This document shows positions 47,368 to 59,749 of a stretch of DNA of 64,000 bases, piece after piece. The notes beneath the pieces were generated by a model. That model was not told the DNA's origin, made no database searches, and saw only the letters and a program-made list of their open reading frames with translations. Each line of letters opens with the position of its first letter. Positions within the stretch are counted from its first letter, which is position 1. Source of the stretch: Halicephalobus mephisto. Taxonomy: Eukaryota; Nematoda; Chromadorea; Rhabditida; Panagrolaimidae. The stretch is taken from NCBI GenBank assembly GCA_009193035.1, contig SWDT01000274.1, positions 1 through 64,000 of the forward strand. Direction: 5' to 3'. The position numbers were made by a program, and so were the translations under genes.

Positions 47368-48016
47368 CCTTCAGATCGTCCTTGGCGTATTTATCTCTTA
47401 TGTTTGACGAATTATTGTAATTTAATAAGGTGTGAAGTAACTAGAGGATGGGCTTTCAGAGTTCCCTTTCCAGAAATTAAACATTCCTTTCCTGGATCGG
47501 GATTGACATATTTGACGATTTTTTGGGTTCGTTATTTTGTGACGCGACTATTGATAAAAATAAATAGATTGCCAATTTGTCTTTTTGGAAATAAGAGGGA
47601 TTAAATTATGCCCTGAGGCAGACTTCAATATTTTTATTTTCGGAGATTTTAAAGTTAAGACCAAGGAAATTCGTCATTTTTGCGTGTCTGGCATTGTTTT
47701 TGAATTTTTTGAGAAGGTCTTTAACGAGAAGAGCTACAGTATGAAATGAAGCATATTGAATATTTTTTTACTTAGAAGTGCCATCGTTAATGAGCCGGAA
47801 AACAAATAGTGATGGGTTGTCTAGTTTCCCGAAAAATCCCTACATTTAAAAAAAGATGAAAAAAAATTTCAATAATCTTTTTGAGAAACAAATAATGTTT
47901 CAAGAACGGGCGGTCCTTTAAGTGCCATTTTTAAAATTGTCAAGTAAGACAGTTATTGTGACATCAGTAAAAAATTATAAAATTTAAAAAAAACTATTTT
48001 TAAAAAATTTTTAAAA
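47368..48016. other. spacer between VMP1 and GAD
   Basis: AT-rich, holding the VMP1 3' UTR and the GAD promoter. The two genes are co-oriented 650 nt apart, too far for a typical compact operon. A dispersed GGGATTAAATTATGCCC patch is unremarkable. Confidence 0.35.
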
Positions 48017-50261
48017 ATGGATTCTGAAAATGTTCTAGCAAGAATTGGAAAGCTTCATGCTACTGGTTTGTTTTTAAATTTGTTAAAAATTCGGAGGTTT
48101 TATTGAAAAATAAAGATTCTAAATATTAAAGAATTTTATTTTTTAAAAATTACGAAATTTTAAATATTAAAAAAAAATAAAAAGTTTAGGTATTTAAAAT
48201 TATAATTTTTGTTTAATTTTTAAATTTTATTTTTTAAATAATTACGAAATTTTAAATATTAAAAAATAAAAAGTTTAGGTATTTAAAATTATAATTTTTT
48301 TAAATTTTAAATTTTATTTTTTAAAAATTACGAAATTTTATTTTTTAAAAATGTGAAATTTTATTTTTTAAGAAATTTAAAATTTTGTTTTAAATTGCGG
48401 AATTTTTTTAATTAAAAATTTCAGATATTTTGCCTCAGGGCAATAACTGGGAAGCTACTTGTGATTTTTTAAAGTCCGTGGTCGAAATCCTTCTGGATTA
48501 TATAAAAGAAGAAAATGATCGAAACAGTAAAATTCTGGATTTTCATCATCCGGAGGAAATGTTGAAAATTTTGGATTTAAGTATTCCTGAAAAACCGATG
48601 AATTTGGAAGAATTATTGAATTGTTGTAAAAAAGTTTTAAAATACAGTGTAAAAACTGGTCATCCAAGATTCTTCAATCAGATATCTTGTGGATTGGATC
48701 TGATATCCATGGCTGGAGAATGGCTGACCGCAACTGCGAACACGAACATGTTCACTTACGAAATTTCTCCTGTTTTTATTCTTATGGAAAAAGAAGTTAC
48801 AAAAAAAATGATTGAATTAATCGGATGGAATTCTGATGAAGGTGATGCAATTTTTACTCCAGGAGGAGCCATTGCGAATCTGTACGCCATGAATGCGGCT
48901 CGTCATCACCACTACCCCAGAGCGAAGCCCCTGGGGATGTCCGAAGTTCCGACGCTTTGTTGTCTGGCTTCAGAAGACAGTCATTACTCCATCAAAAGTG
49001 CTGCTGCTGTCTGCGGAATCGGAACAGATTATTGTTTCACGATTCCGACGGACAAGTTCGGAAGGATGATTCCGGAAGCCTTGGAGCAGAAAATTCTCGA
49101 ATGCAAAAAAGACGGATTTCATCCATTTTTCGTGAGTGCCACTGCCGGGACTACAGTATACGGTGCATTTGATCCGTTGCCAAAAATCGCGGATATATGC
49201 GAACGTCACAAGATCTGGTTCCACGTGGACGCGGCCTGGGGGGGTGGTTTGCTGCTGTCTCCAGAATACCGTTACAAGTTGTCCGGGATCGAGAGAGCGA
49301 ATTCCGTGACTTGGAATCCTCACAAACTCCTAGGAGCTCTTCTACAATGCAGTATCTGTTTCATCCGTCACGAGGGCCTTCTGTTCCAAGCAAACCAGAT
49401 GTCCGCGGATTATCTTTTCCAACAAGACAAACCTTACGACGTCAGTTACGATACCGGGGATAAAGCTATGCAATGCGGACGTCACAATGACATTTTTAAA
49501 TTCTGGCTCATGTGGCGTTCCAAAGGCATGGAAGGCTACCGTATCCAGATCAACAAACTCATGCACTTGGCCGCTTACTTCACGGACAGGATTAAGAGAA
49601 CTGAAGGTTACGAAATCCTCATAGAAAAAGTACTTTAATAAATTTATTTTATTTTAAAGTTAATTATTATTTTTAGCCCGAATATTTGAACATTTGCTTC
49701 TGGTACGTTCCTCCAAGTATCCGCCATCTGGAGCCGGCAGAGAAGAATGCCCGTCTGGAAAAAGTCTGTTTTTTTACGAATTAAAGTTTTTTAAAAATTC
49801 TAAAATGCAAAATTTCCAGATTTTTATAGAAATTTTAAAAATATTCCAAAACATAATAAATTTAAAAAATTTTTTAAATTATTTTAAAATTTAAAATTTT
49901 TAAAATATTCTAAAATTTAATAAATTTTGAAGATTTTTGAATTTTATTGAAATTTTTGGATTTTTTTAATTTTCTAAAATTTGATTTTTTTAAATATTTG
50001 AAATTTTGAATTTTAAAAATTCGTTTCGAAATCAATTTGTAAAATTATTTTTAAACTTTGTAACTATGGAAAAACTGTTATTTTCAGATTGCTCCGAAGA
50101 TAAAAGCCAAGATGATGCAGAAAGGAACGACAATGGTCGGTTATCAGCCAGACAAGAACAAACCGAATTTTTTCCGGATGATAATCTCCAACCAAGCCAT
50201 CACTTACGAGGATCTGGATTTCCTCATCGACGAGATCATCGAAATCGGCAAAGATTTATAA
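48017..50261 (+). CDS. unc-25: glutamate decarboxylase (GABA synthesis)
   Basis: The enzyme converts L-glutamate to GABA and CO2 with pyridoxal phosphate, in GABA neurons. Exons 48017-48065, 48425-49629, 49677-49763 and 50088-50261 join in phase for 504 residues, the normal size of animal GAD65/67. Landmarks: [85 protein letters not shown], and the PLP-binding NPHK with Lys at about residue 317, followed by LLGALLQCS. Downstream, [19 protein letters not shown] (catalytic loop) and [12 protein letters not shown] distinguish GAD from aromatic amino acid and cysteine sulfinate decarboxylases. It ends EIIEIGKDL. The N-terminus is short, with no palmitoylation-type extension, as in nematodes. No defect is seen. 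Confidence 0.95.
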
Positions 50262-50410
50262 AATTTCCAAGTTTTTTATTCTTTTCTTAGAACGGCATTT
50301 AGTTACACCATGATACTGTAGGATTACGCAATTTAAAAATTAGAATAAAATTGAAGCACGCGGATTTCGAAAGTGACAGAAAAGGAATGAAATTTGTGAT
50401 TTTCCAAAAA

Positions 50411-51593
50411 TCAAATAAAAAATAACAAAAAGGTCAACGTCAATGGCAAAGAAAGAAGATTGACGGAATCGGAAGTGTCGTTCATCGCATCGGACACAAA
50501 GCGGCGTTTTTTCTTTGAAGTTTTGCAGCAGAACCTAGTGTTGCCGTTCCTCAACTGGAAGTCACGGAGCTTACTGTTGAGGTGATTCATGTTCTCCGAA
50601 TATGACATAGTCCACTGTCGGATCAGCTTCTGAGCGGCACTGTTGAGGGACATGTAAGATCGACATCCTGAAAACGGATGCATTCCCATCAGACTGCATT
50701 CTCCTTCCTGAAAGCCACAGTGATAGAAAATTAAAAATAAAACTTTTTATAAAACCACTTTCATGAGAAATTTCGGAATTTTATAGGGAATCCTAAAATT
50801 TAGGAACAGAAGAGAGAGAGCGCGCGAGAATGAGACCAGAGCGAGTCGATTTCGCACCAGTTGGATACGCCACTTTTTCCATTTTTAATAATTTACCCTC
50901 TCTACGTGGAATTCGGAAATTGTAAAAAATTATAATATTAGAAAAATCAAAAATAAATTTTTAAAAAAATTGTCTTAACCAGAATTCTTGGAATTTTATA
51001 GAAAATTCCAGAATTTAGGTAAAAGTAGTGAGTTAATTTTGAGGATTGCCAGATTTATCACTTTTCCCATTTTTATAAAAATTATTCGTTTTTTGGAAAC
51101 TTAAAAATTGCAAAAAAATAATTTTTATAAAAACTTCTTAATGAGAAATTTCAAAATTTTATGGGAAATCCTAAAATTTAGGTAAACGAAAAAAGAGCGC
51201 GAGTGGAAAGAGAGCGAGTCGATTTCAGAGCGATTGCTAAACTTACCACTTTTTCCTTTTTTAATAATTACCCTCTCTCTGCGCGGGAATTCAAAAATTG
51301 AAAAAAAATTACTTTTATTTTAACATTTTTCAGGGGAAATTATTGTGTTTTTGACATACCTGGATACATTTACAGGACTTTCTGGTTCTGTCGACCTTCA
51401 ATAAGGGATCGTAGAATCGGGTGTATTTGGCTTCACAGGCGCTTTCTTCTCCCCCGCAGGCGTCTGGATTACAGTCCCCCGGTCGGACATCCTGACAAGG
51501 ACCTCGGACCGGAAATTGGGGTTCCATAGCTTGCACGCAGATAACCAGTAATCCGACAACAACAAAAAATAAAAATCTAAGAAAAACTACCAT
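50411..51593 (-). CDS. secreted Cys-rich protein, probably GPI-anchored
   Basis: Two exons (51593-51360 and 50707-50411) join in phase 0 for 176 residues. A long signal peptide (MVVFLRFLFFVVVGLLVICV) precedes an extracellular domain with about 13 cysteines (GPCQDVRPGDCNPDACGGEE, CKCIQEGECSLMG, FSGCRSYMS, FCCKTSKKKRR). The C-terminus is a short polar linker (DAMNDTSDS) and a hydrophobic end (VNLLSLPLTLTFLLFFI) with no charged tail, the pattern of a GPI-attachment signal. The 652-nt intron contains three copies of a dispersed repeat. I do not recognise the fold; a growth factor or GDNF-receptor-like helical cysteine domain (Cys pairs around SLNSAAQKLIRQW) is conceivable but unproven. The first ORF exon alone reads through into the intron. 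Confidence 0.75.
50770..51305. repeat. dispersed repeat family in intron, three copies
   Basis: Copies of about 150 nt share TCCTAAAATTTAGG, a purine run (GAAAAAAGAGCGCGAGT), GAGCGAGTCGATTT, CACTTTTTCC and CCCTCTCTGCGCGGGAATTC. They lie near 50785-50930, 50985-51090 (shorter) and 51165-51305. The same family is found at 59.75-60.34 kb. Confidence 0.7.
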
Positions 51594-51984
51594 GTCAATC
51601 GACCGGCAAATGACAGCTTAGATGAACTTGTCGGCTCGTCAAATCTCTCGTTGTAAAAGTTACGCGGCCAAAAAGGCGTTAGAAAACGCAATTTTCGTAA
51701 AAATTTGGCCGATAAGCAACTGCCATCGAAAAAGCGACGATTAACTAATGAAGTACAACTCTATGAAAATCCCGATATATCTCAGGTCAGCAATGTCCAC
51801 AACTGCTCCGTTTGTTTAGATCGACCAAGAGGACTAGACTTAAAACATTGGTCAATCAGTTGCAGAAATCTCGATTAATCTTTTTCTCAAAGAGCAATTA
51901 AATTTAAAAAACCCATTTTTCATATTGAGAAAATTAATTTAAAAAAAAAACTATTTTTAATCTATAAAAAAATTTCCAAAAAAA

Positions 51985-52150
51985 TAATTTAAAAAATCAG
52001 TTTTTATATAAAAATTTTCCAAAAAAATCAGTTTTTATATAAAAACTCTCCAAAAAAATCAGTTTTTATATAAAAACTCTCCAAAAAAATCAGTTTTTAT
52101 ATAAAAATTCTCATAAAATAAATCAATTTTTATATGAAAACTTTTATATA
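51985..52150. repeat. 33-nt tandem repeat, about five copies
   Basis: The unit AAATCAGTTTTTATATAAAA plus ACTCTCCAAAA recurs with a period of 32-33 nt from about 51990 to 52130. Confidence 0.75.
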
Positions 52151-52404
52151 ATTTTTTTAAAACTAATTTTTATAAAAAATTTATAAAAAAATAATTTTTA
52201 TATAAAACTTTTTTAAACAAATCAGTTTTGAAGTAAGGAGAAATGCTTTTCAAAAAATAAATATTGATATATGGAAAAAATTTATTTCCCAAAAAACTGC
52301 TTTTTTTAAATGGAAAAATTTATTTTCTCAGAGAAATTATTTTCATTGTATGAAAGACTTTTTTCTAAAAAAATTTGTTTTAATAGATGGAGATTTGTTT
52401 TTGA

Positions 52405-52812
52405 TTTTCGATATATGAAGGATTTTTAAGGAATTTATTTTCATGCATGGGTTTTTTAAAATTACTTTTCATATATTAAAAACTTGTTTAAACAAATTAG
52501 TTTTGATGTAGAGAGATCTTTGATATATGAAGGATTTTTTAAGAAATTTCATATATGGGTTTTTTAAAATTACTTTTCATATATTAAAAACTTCTTTAAA
52601 AAAATTAGTTTTGATGTAGAGAGATCTTTGATATATGAAGGATTTTTTAAGAAATTTTATATATGGGTTTTTTAAAATTATTTTTTATACATGGGTTTTT
52701 TAAAATTACTTTTCATATATCAAAAACTTTAAACAAATTAATTTTGATCTAGAGACTTTTGATATATGAAGGATTTTCAAGAAATTTACTTCCATATATG
52801 GAAAATTTGTTT
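52405..52812. repeat. tandem repeat of about 110-130 nt, four copies
   Basis: GATATATGAAGGATTTTT marks each copy (about 52409, 52530, 52630 and 52760). Copies share ATATATGGGTTTTTTAAAAT and TTAGTTTTGATGTAGAGA. Confidence 0.7.
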
Positions 52813-53470
52813 TTTCTTAATTTTTCATCGAAAGAAGAATGACCAGCTAGCAACAGCGGACAAGTTAAATCTAAACAAAGGATCAGATGCTTCATGAGTA
52901 CCTAGATCGGCCTTGGGGAAGAATATTTTTGCAACACTTATTCTCTAGCCTGTGTGCGCGTCTTCTCATATATTCGCGATAACTAGCGGTTGTCTTTCGG
53001 TCGGTCTCCGAGTGAAAATAGTCCTGCAGACGGACTGATTTTCCTTTCAAAGTTGGCGCCACTCGGGAACGCGCCTACTGTTGAGCAGCCCAATGGGAGG
53101 AAAACTGGGCCGCTGCGCTTGCTGCTTGTTCGTCTATTTCTCACCTGTGTACAATTATCCAATTCCTAAAATTTCCGTATTAATTACAATTATAGTACTC
53201 GCCGAGTGTATTGTGGTTTACCTATCGACGTGATCTGTCTGATTTTGCGTGATTTTCCGACTTTTTAGCCGAAAATTAAATATTATTCCGAGGCCATTGA
53301 TCAGTGTTTTAAACTATGTTTTACGTGATTTAGACGACCGTTCTAACCCAATTCCCAGTACCCGCGTGTTTCGGTTTCCCTACTGATGTATTTCGTGAAA
53401 CCAGTCGTACACAGGCTGAGTTGTCGATCCTACCTGTCGGGAGTCCGGATGATGATAATTTCGATATATC

Positions 53471-53480
53471 GAATTTTCAG
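53471..53480 (+). promoter_or_regulatory. candidate spliced-leader acceptor upstream of LARP1
   Basis: GAATTTTCAG ends 47 nt before the LARP1 ATG, with no matching upstream donor exon in frame. Use of this site would remove a 60-codon uORF (53386-53568) that overlaps the LARP1 start in another frame. Confidence 0.45.
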
Positions 53481-53527
53481 AGCTTTTTGTATCTGGCTAA
53501 TCTTACTGGTACTTGTGACTAGTATAG

Positions 53528-56500
53528 ATGGCCGAAAGGCTTTCGTTTGCTCAAATCGTATCTGGTAATGAAGATAGTGATTCGCTTCCTGTGGCTCAAT
53601 CGACGGTGAATAAGACTGCGGGCAAAAGTAGTGATTCTGAAAGACCCAAAATTGTTTCTGTGACTGCCAAAGAGAAGATGTCGGTTCAAAACCAACAAGG
53701 TAACAAGAAGAAACAACATGATAGGAGAGATCGCAAAGGCAAATCTGGTGGGAAAAAGGATGACAAGCAGGCAACTGGGCCGGAAAGGGATCAGTTGACG
53801 AAGATGGCACATCAGGTTGAACAACAAATGAACAATACGCCTCTCATGACAGCTCCTCCCTCAGTCAACCCCTGGTTCCAAAAGTCTACGGGTAGGATGA
53901 CGCGTGATGACCGATGTGTTGATCACTGGTTTTCAGAAAATCCGAACGTGAAACAAAAACCAGTACCAATGACCAATGGACAAGCTAATAAGGGTGGAAA
54001 AGCGGTGAAAGTCATCACGGAGTCGCCGGATGATTGGCCTACTCTTCAGTCCAGTAACATCCATGACGATACTCATGATTCGGGTAATGCCACCTCCAAC
54101 GAGGTTCTGACGGATACTGCCAACTCTTCGAATGCTCAAAACAATACGGTACTTCTGAATTCCCCGAACCCTAATCACCGCTGATTTCAGGCTAGCAAAG
54201 GGACGTCCGAGCATAATAGCCCGAATGGAGTTCGTAATCAGAAAGTGCCCAAGGCCAATTGGAAGAAATTGGACATTGAGGTAGATTACAACAACCACCG
54301 ACCAACTCGCAGGAATAAGACTAGAAAACAACAAGGTTTGTGTTATTTTACTTCGCTTATCGACATTGGTTTTTCCAGCAAATGGTCACGTCGCTCCGGC
54401 GGAAAATCAGCAAAACGAAGAAGAGGACGGCGAGGAACAGGACTACTGGTAGGTTGTTTTTGACTGTATTTCGATTTTAATATCGTTTTGTACTTTGTAA
54501 ACAATCAACAAATGTCAGTTGATTTGTCCTTTTTCCAGTTGGAGATTGGGATTTCAACTCCTCCAGGTGAAGGTCTTGATGGGTGTTTTGTTTCAATTGT
54601 AGGACAAAACCGACGATAAGGAATGCCTAGGCCCCGGCATTTTGGGGTGGAAAATAGCATTAGCGCATACGCCCGCGATTCAATGATGGCCAGTTTTATT
54701 TCGGCAGGCTGAGTTCACTATTTTTCAGCATCTCTTTTTTCACTGGAGCTCTTGGGGTAGGACGGGAAAGACACGTTCTTAGCCTTTCCTGCCTTTTCTT
54801 TTTAGGACGCACTGATATTCATTTTTCCTCACACGTGTATAGCTCGTTCTTTTCTCTGACACACCGGAATGGGCAAGCGCGTGGCTCTGCAGTCAACTAC
54901 TGGCCCCGGCTGCCACCAGTATTCTTTCTCGCGTGAAACCAATGCGACACGCACATATATTTTGTTGTTGTGCCCATTGGAAAAAGAACTAACCCTCTTG
55001 GACCTCTTGCTTTCACTATTGTTCTGTGTATTTTTTTACATTTTATTCTACTTAGTTTATGGTGGTTATAATGACTAAATATAAGGTTTAGCTCAAAATC
55101 GATGGGATTTTAGGGTTATTTACAATATGATGTTGATCAAATAGAGAGAAATGTTTGTTTTTTCAATATTAGTAACAAATGAGATCCGACTATCCACTTT
55201 TTGCCTTTTTACTTGCCGCTGTTGACAGACATGCTTGTTTTTTGCTGGCCTATGCCATGTATGCATCGCGCGTGATGCCACTCTCTTTTCTGTTCTGAAA
55301 TGAGTTTTATTGAATTTTTGGGTGGTTGGAGTTTTATTGTGTGTTAATTGATTATGAGTATTGAAATTTAACTAGTGGTTTTAGGTACTTTGACGATACA
55401 TCAAACGGATTTTATTATCAACACTCAGGAAGCCAAGGGTGGAAGAAAGGAGGAGGCCGTGGTGAGAACGCACAAATCATTAATTCAAGCACATCTTCTC
55501 CCGAAATGATGAATAACGTTCGACAACAGGACGAAAATAACGCTCCTGTTCGTAATAATCGTGCACCTCCTAGAAGTCAAGGTAGACGTAAAGGTGATGA
55601 TAACATTCCGAATTTATATGGTCAGAATGCTTCGACTTCCCGCGGAATCCAAGGTGGTAATAGAAGAGGACGGCAGGAATACAACGTTCGCGGTAATAAC
55701 AGAAATAATCAATCTTATTGGCGCGGGGATTCTGCGGGCGGTAGTAACGCTGATCAGAAGAAGGCTAACGACCCTGAGAAGGAGAAGCAACTCGCGGCTC
55801 AGAGACGTGGGCCGTTGCCGGACTGGGACGAAGTTGCGGACACAGGAAAGGATGAAATGTTCGATTATATGGAAATGATGGATCAACAGTATGCTCAATA
55901 TTATGCAATGACAGGCATCGGGCCATACGATCCATTTGGAATCGCTCCCAATGTCGATCCTGCTGGTTCGCAACCAAGGGTCCCACCTCCGTATAATGTT
56001 GGATTTCGACCATCATTCTTCGTGCCTCCGCCGTATTATATGCAACATCCTGTTAGACCATTAGTCCCGGATGAATCTCAGAATGGCCGAACCACGGGTA
56101 ATCCTACGGAAGAACATGCAAACGGGTCTCGTCCTGAATCTGCTGATTCCTCTCTGACGGCATCGGCTTCAGCGACGCCTACACCTCTATTATCACCGGA
56201 AGCTGTTTTTCACAGTGGTATTCCTATTCATCCTGCGATGAATCCGAGTTTCATCTTGGGTCCGAATTATAATAATTTCAACCCACCTACAGATCCCGCG
56301 CAGCTCAAGGAGCAAGTTCGTCGTCAGATGTAAGTTTCGGGGGGAATTCGAATGACGGTTGGTGTTTTCAGAGAATATTACTTTTCCGCAGATAACCTCC
56401 AAAAAGATTTCTTCCTTCGTCGTAAAATGGAACCTGATGGATATCTTTCTATTAGCCTCATTGCCAGCTTTCCACGCGTTCGTATATTGACTAGTGATCT

Positions 56501-58624
56501 CAGTGTTATTATTGAAAGTTTACACGCCAGTGACAACGTTGAAATGCATGAAAATGGATTCAAGGTAACGTTTCTGGTGCATTAATGGGGATTATGGTTT
56601 GTTTTTAAGGTTCGTCCGAGGATTACACCTCATTTGTGGTCGCTGAATGCATCTGGCTCGCCTGACATACATCCTCGTTCGTCTCAAACTGAACTGCAGC
56701 CTCGGAGAATTATAACGATCGCTGATCCCGCCAGCTCCAAGCCTATTATCGATGAGAACGAGATCATTGCCAAGTTGACGAAAGGAACTAGGAGTGCTAC
56801 TGGATCAACCGATGAACCTCCGAAAGGTGAGGAAAAACCCAAAGACCTGAAGGAGGAGAATAAAGAGATTACTCCTGTCGTTGAACAACCTTCTGCGTCC
56901 GAAACTTCAGTGAAGCGAGCAGAACCTAAGGTTGAAGCCCAGGAAAAAGATGAGAAGTCGAGTGAGTCTCAGAGAGATGACAAAGCCCCTGAAGTGAAGG
57001 AAGTTACTACACAGAAGAAAGCGGAATCGGAACCTCCTGCTGAGCGTAAGGGTGGTGCTGAGGCCTCTGCGACTGTGAATGAAGATGAACCTGAAGAATG
57101 GCAGGAGGTGAAAACAAAACGGAGTAAGAAGCCGACTCGGGGAACCAGCGCCACTACTCCGTCGAACAAGAAGAACCATAGAACAGATAAGGTTGTTGAA
57201 CTCGATTTCCAGTTTGATGACGAGTTGGAAAACGGCATTCCACAAGCACCAGGTCCGCGCGATAGACGAAATTCCCATTCTGATCTTCATGACGAAATGT
57301 CTGATGCCAATATCGACCAGTTGATCATCGTCGCTCAGAACCCGGCTAAACGCCAATTCGATAGAACGGGGGATTTCACGAAGAGACACGAACGTCATCA
57401 GCTTTTGAATGAGGAAATGGAACACGGACTGAGACGCTATGAGGAGGAACTTTGGTGTGCGGAGGCTCGTCGTGAGAGCTCTCCTAATGTAAGTATTTGG
57501 TCTTGTGCGTTTAGTACAGGGGTTTTAGTTGTCTAAGGTCACAACCGCGAGTGAGGAGGAGTTTGAGAAGCTGAAGAAGTGCGTCGAAAAGGCAGGTGAA
57601 CCTGTGTCTCTGAAGAGTGCTTCCCCCGAGCAGAAGTTCTCTTCGCCCCCGCTTGAAATTCAGACGTCTCCTGATTCGAATTCCACCAATGCACCGTCGA
57701 CTCCCGGGGCTTCTATTTGGACCCAGAAAGCGATGGAACGTGCTAAGGCCAACGCTGCTATTCCTAAAAGCCCAGTCGCTAAGCGGGAATCCAAGGAGAA
57801 ACCATTGGCTCGATTCTACCCTGTCTCGACGAAGGACAACCGCCGCGGATCCAAGAAGAATCAGAAAGCCCAGAATGAACAACTGGCTACTTCCGTTGGC
57901 TGGGTCTTGGGGACTGAATCCGTTCCTCAGCGGACGACCCAGGGTCAGTCTGGGGCTGACAGCCATCCTTTGGTTAGTAATTTGCCGGCCACGCATCCTT
58001 CAGTTCTGCTTTTCCAAGAAAATGGATTTGAGCCCTTGGTTTGTTTCGCTCGTGTTGCTCTCTCTGATGGTTGTGTTCTAGGTTTACTCCGATTGGCGCG
58101 AGAAGTGTTTGAAACAGAGATCAGCTGTTGGTTACGACGTGGCAGAGATGAACACTTTGTACCGTTTCTGGTCGTATTTTCTACGGGATAATTTCAACAA
58201 AAACATGTACGCTGAATTCCGAAGGCTTGCCATTGAAGATGCTACTGCCGGGTGGGTTCATATATGGTGTTTGCTGACTAATTGATGGGTTTCAGTTATC
58301 GCTATGGAATTGAATCGCTGTTCCGCTTCTTCAGCTACGGCCTGGAGAAACGTTTCCGGCCTCTCATCTACAAGGATTTCCAAGACGAAGTCATTGCTGA
58401 CATTAAGCGCGGCTATTCCTTCGGGCTCGAGAAGTTCCAGGCGTTTCTGAAGTTCTCCAAGCTCTCGACTCAATTAGAAATTGCCCCATGCCTTGCCAAA
58501 GAACTCGCGAAATTCTCGAAGTCAGATCAACACAACCCTGTAAGTCGTGGTTTCGGTGGGCCATACTGACTATATCATTTAGACAGCTGCCAAACGCGAA
58601 GTCGAGACCGAACACAAAGCGTAG
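53528..58624 (+). CDS. larp-1: La-related protein 1 (LARP1)
   Basis: LARP1 binds mRNA 5' caps and TOP sequences and controls their translation and stability. Ten exons (53528-54148, 54191-54335, 54379-54448, 55385-56329, 56372-56564, 56610-57488, 57529-58038, 58082-58251, 58296-58539, 58583-58624) join in phase for 1272 residues. Residues about 1-590 are disordered, Asn/Gln/Arg/Gly-rich (RGX-type [15 protein letters not shown]). The La motif begins [20 protein letters not shown] at about 593 and runs to about 680. A charged Lys/Glu region follows. The C-terminal DM15 cap-binding repeats ([51 protein letters not shown]) occupy about 1135-1255. The 936-nt third intron has GC-rich patches unlike other introns. 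Confidence 0.95.
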
Positions 58625-58777
58625 AACTCGTCGTGAACAGCCTTAATGCATTCGATGTCCGCTCAGTGTTTTTCTGATTTTTCAGCATCCACATTCTAAT
58701 TGTTTTGCAGTTTTTCACATTTGAAATGTTGTTATATTGTTAATCTTTGTTATTTGTTTGACATTTTCAATCATCCG

Positions 58778-58975
58778 ATGACTACAGCTAAGTTCCTGGA
58801 AACGGCTACACTTGATTACCTGCTTCGCAAAATCGTCGATATTGTGCAAGATCAACAAAAATTAAATACAACGGCACAGTTTGAATTCGGCACAGGAACG
58901 GGAATATTTTCGTTTTTTATTACTGAAAAATGCGTGTTTCCGAATTTTATTATCAAAATATATCCTATCTTTTAG
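58778..58975 (+). CDS. small ORF downstream of LARP1, doubtful
   Basis: Sixty-five codons from ATG at 58778 begin MTTAKFLETATLDYLLRKIV and include FGTGTGIFSFF. The first half has balanced codon use. It lies about 150 nt after the LARP1 stop, so it may simply be 3' UTR. No family is recognised. Confidence 0.25.
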   Translation: MTTAKFLETATLDYLLRKIVDIVQDQQKLNTTAQFEFGTGTGIFSFFITEKCVFPNFIIKIYPIF

Positions 58976-59349
58976 TGATTCTGAGAAATTTTTAATGCTT
59001 AGGGTCTTTTTGAGGCCTTTCATCTTTGTTTTTAGGTACTAGTTGCTCGAGTAGTTTTGTTAGAATTTTGTTACATCGTTTCTGTCGACGAGTGGTTATT
59101 ATGCAGATTATCAACCAACCAAAATTTTAATTTTTATCATGTTTTTATTGAATAATTTTTTTCTTCAGAATTTAATGTAGGTTTTTAATAAAAAATTAAA
59201 AACTACTATGAATTGTGGTATTAAAAATATAAATTTTGATGAGATTATGTGTTTTATGGAATTAGATAAAAAGAGAATATGTTAATGATAATTGCCAAAT
59301 TTGAGTTGTTTGATGTTGATTTATTTTTGCAGGAATTTCAAAGTTTTGA

Positions 59350-59725
59350 AGAGTTATAGAAAATAAAAGTTTTAAAATAAATTATATTGATGTGGATTTA
59401 TATTATTTCGCAAAAAATGATGAAATTTAAAAAATAAAACTATCTAGTGCCAGATTTAAATTTTTATAATCTTTAAGAAAAAAGGCAAAAGTTATAGAAA
59501 ATAAAAGTTTTAAAATAAATTACATTAATGTGGATTTATATTATTTCGCAAAAAATAATGAAATTTAAATCTGGCACTAGATAGTTTTATTTTTTAAGTT
59601 TTTATAATCTTTATAAAAAAGGCAAAAGTTATAGAAAATAAAAGTTTTTAAATAAATTACATTGATGTGGATTTATATTATTTCGCAAAAAATAATGAAA
59701 TTTAAAATATAAAGCAATATTTAGT
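59350..59725. repeat. three direct repeats of about 138 nt with an inverted segment
   Basis: GTTATAGAAAATAAAAGTTT starts copies at 59352, 59491 and 59628. Within them, a 34-nt arm at 59426-59460 (ACTATCTAGTGCCAGATTTA) is the exact inverse complement of 59564-59598, separated by about 103 nt, so a long hairpin could form. Confidence 0.8.
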
Positions 59726-59749
59726 GTCAAATTTGCCTTTTTTGCACTC

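Larger units (their letters stand above)
51594..53527. other. divergent intergenic region between the GPI-type gene and LARP1
   Basis: The AT-rich left part holds tandem repeats. From 52850 to 53520 the GC content rises, and this is the likely LARP1 promoter and 5' UTR. Confidence 0.45.
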
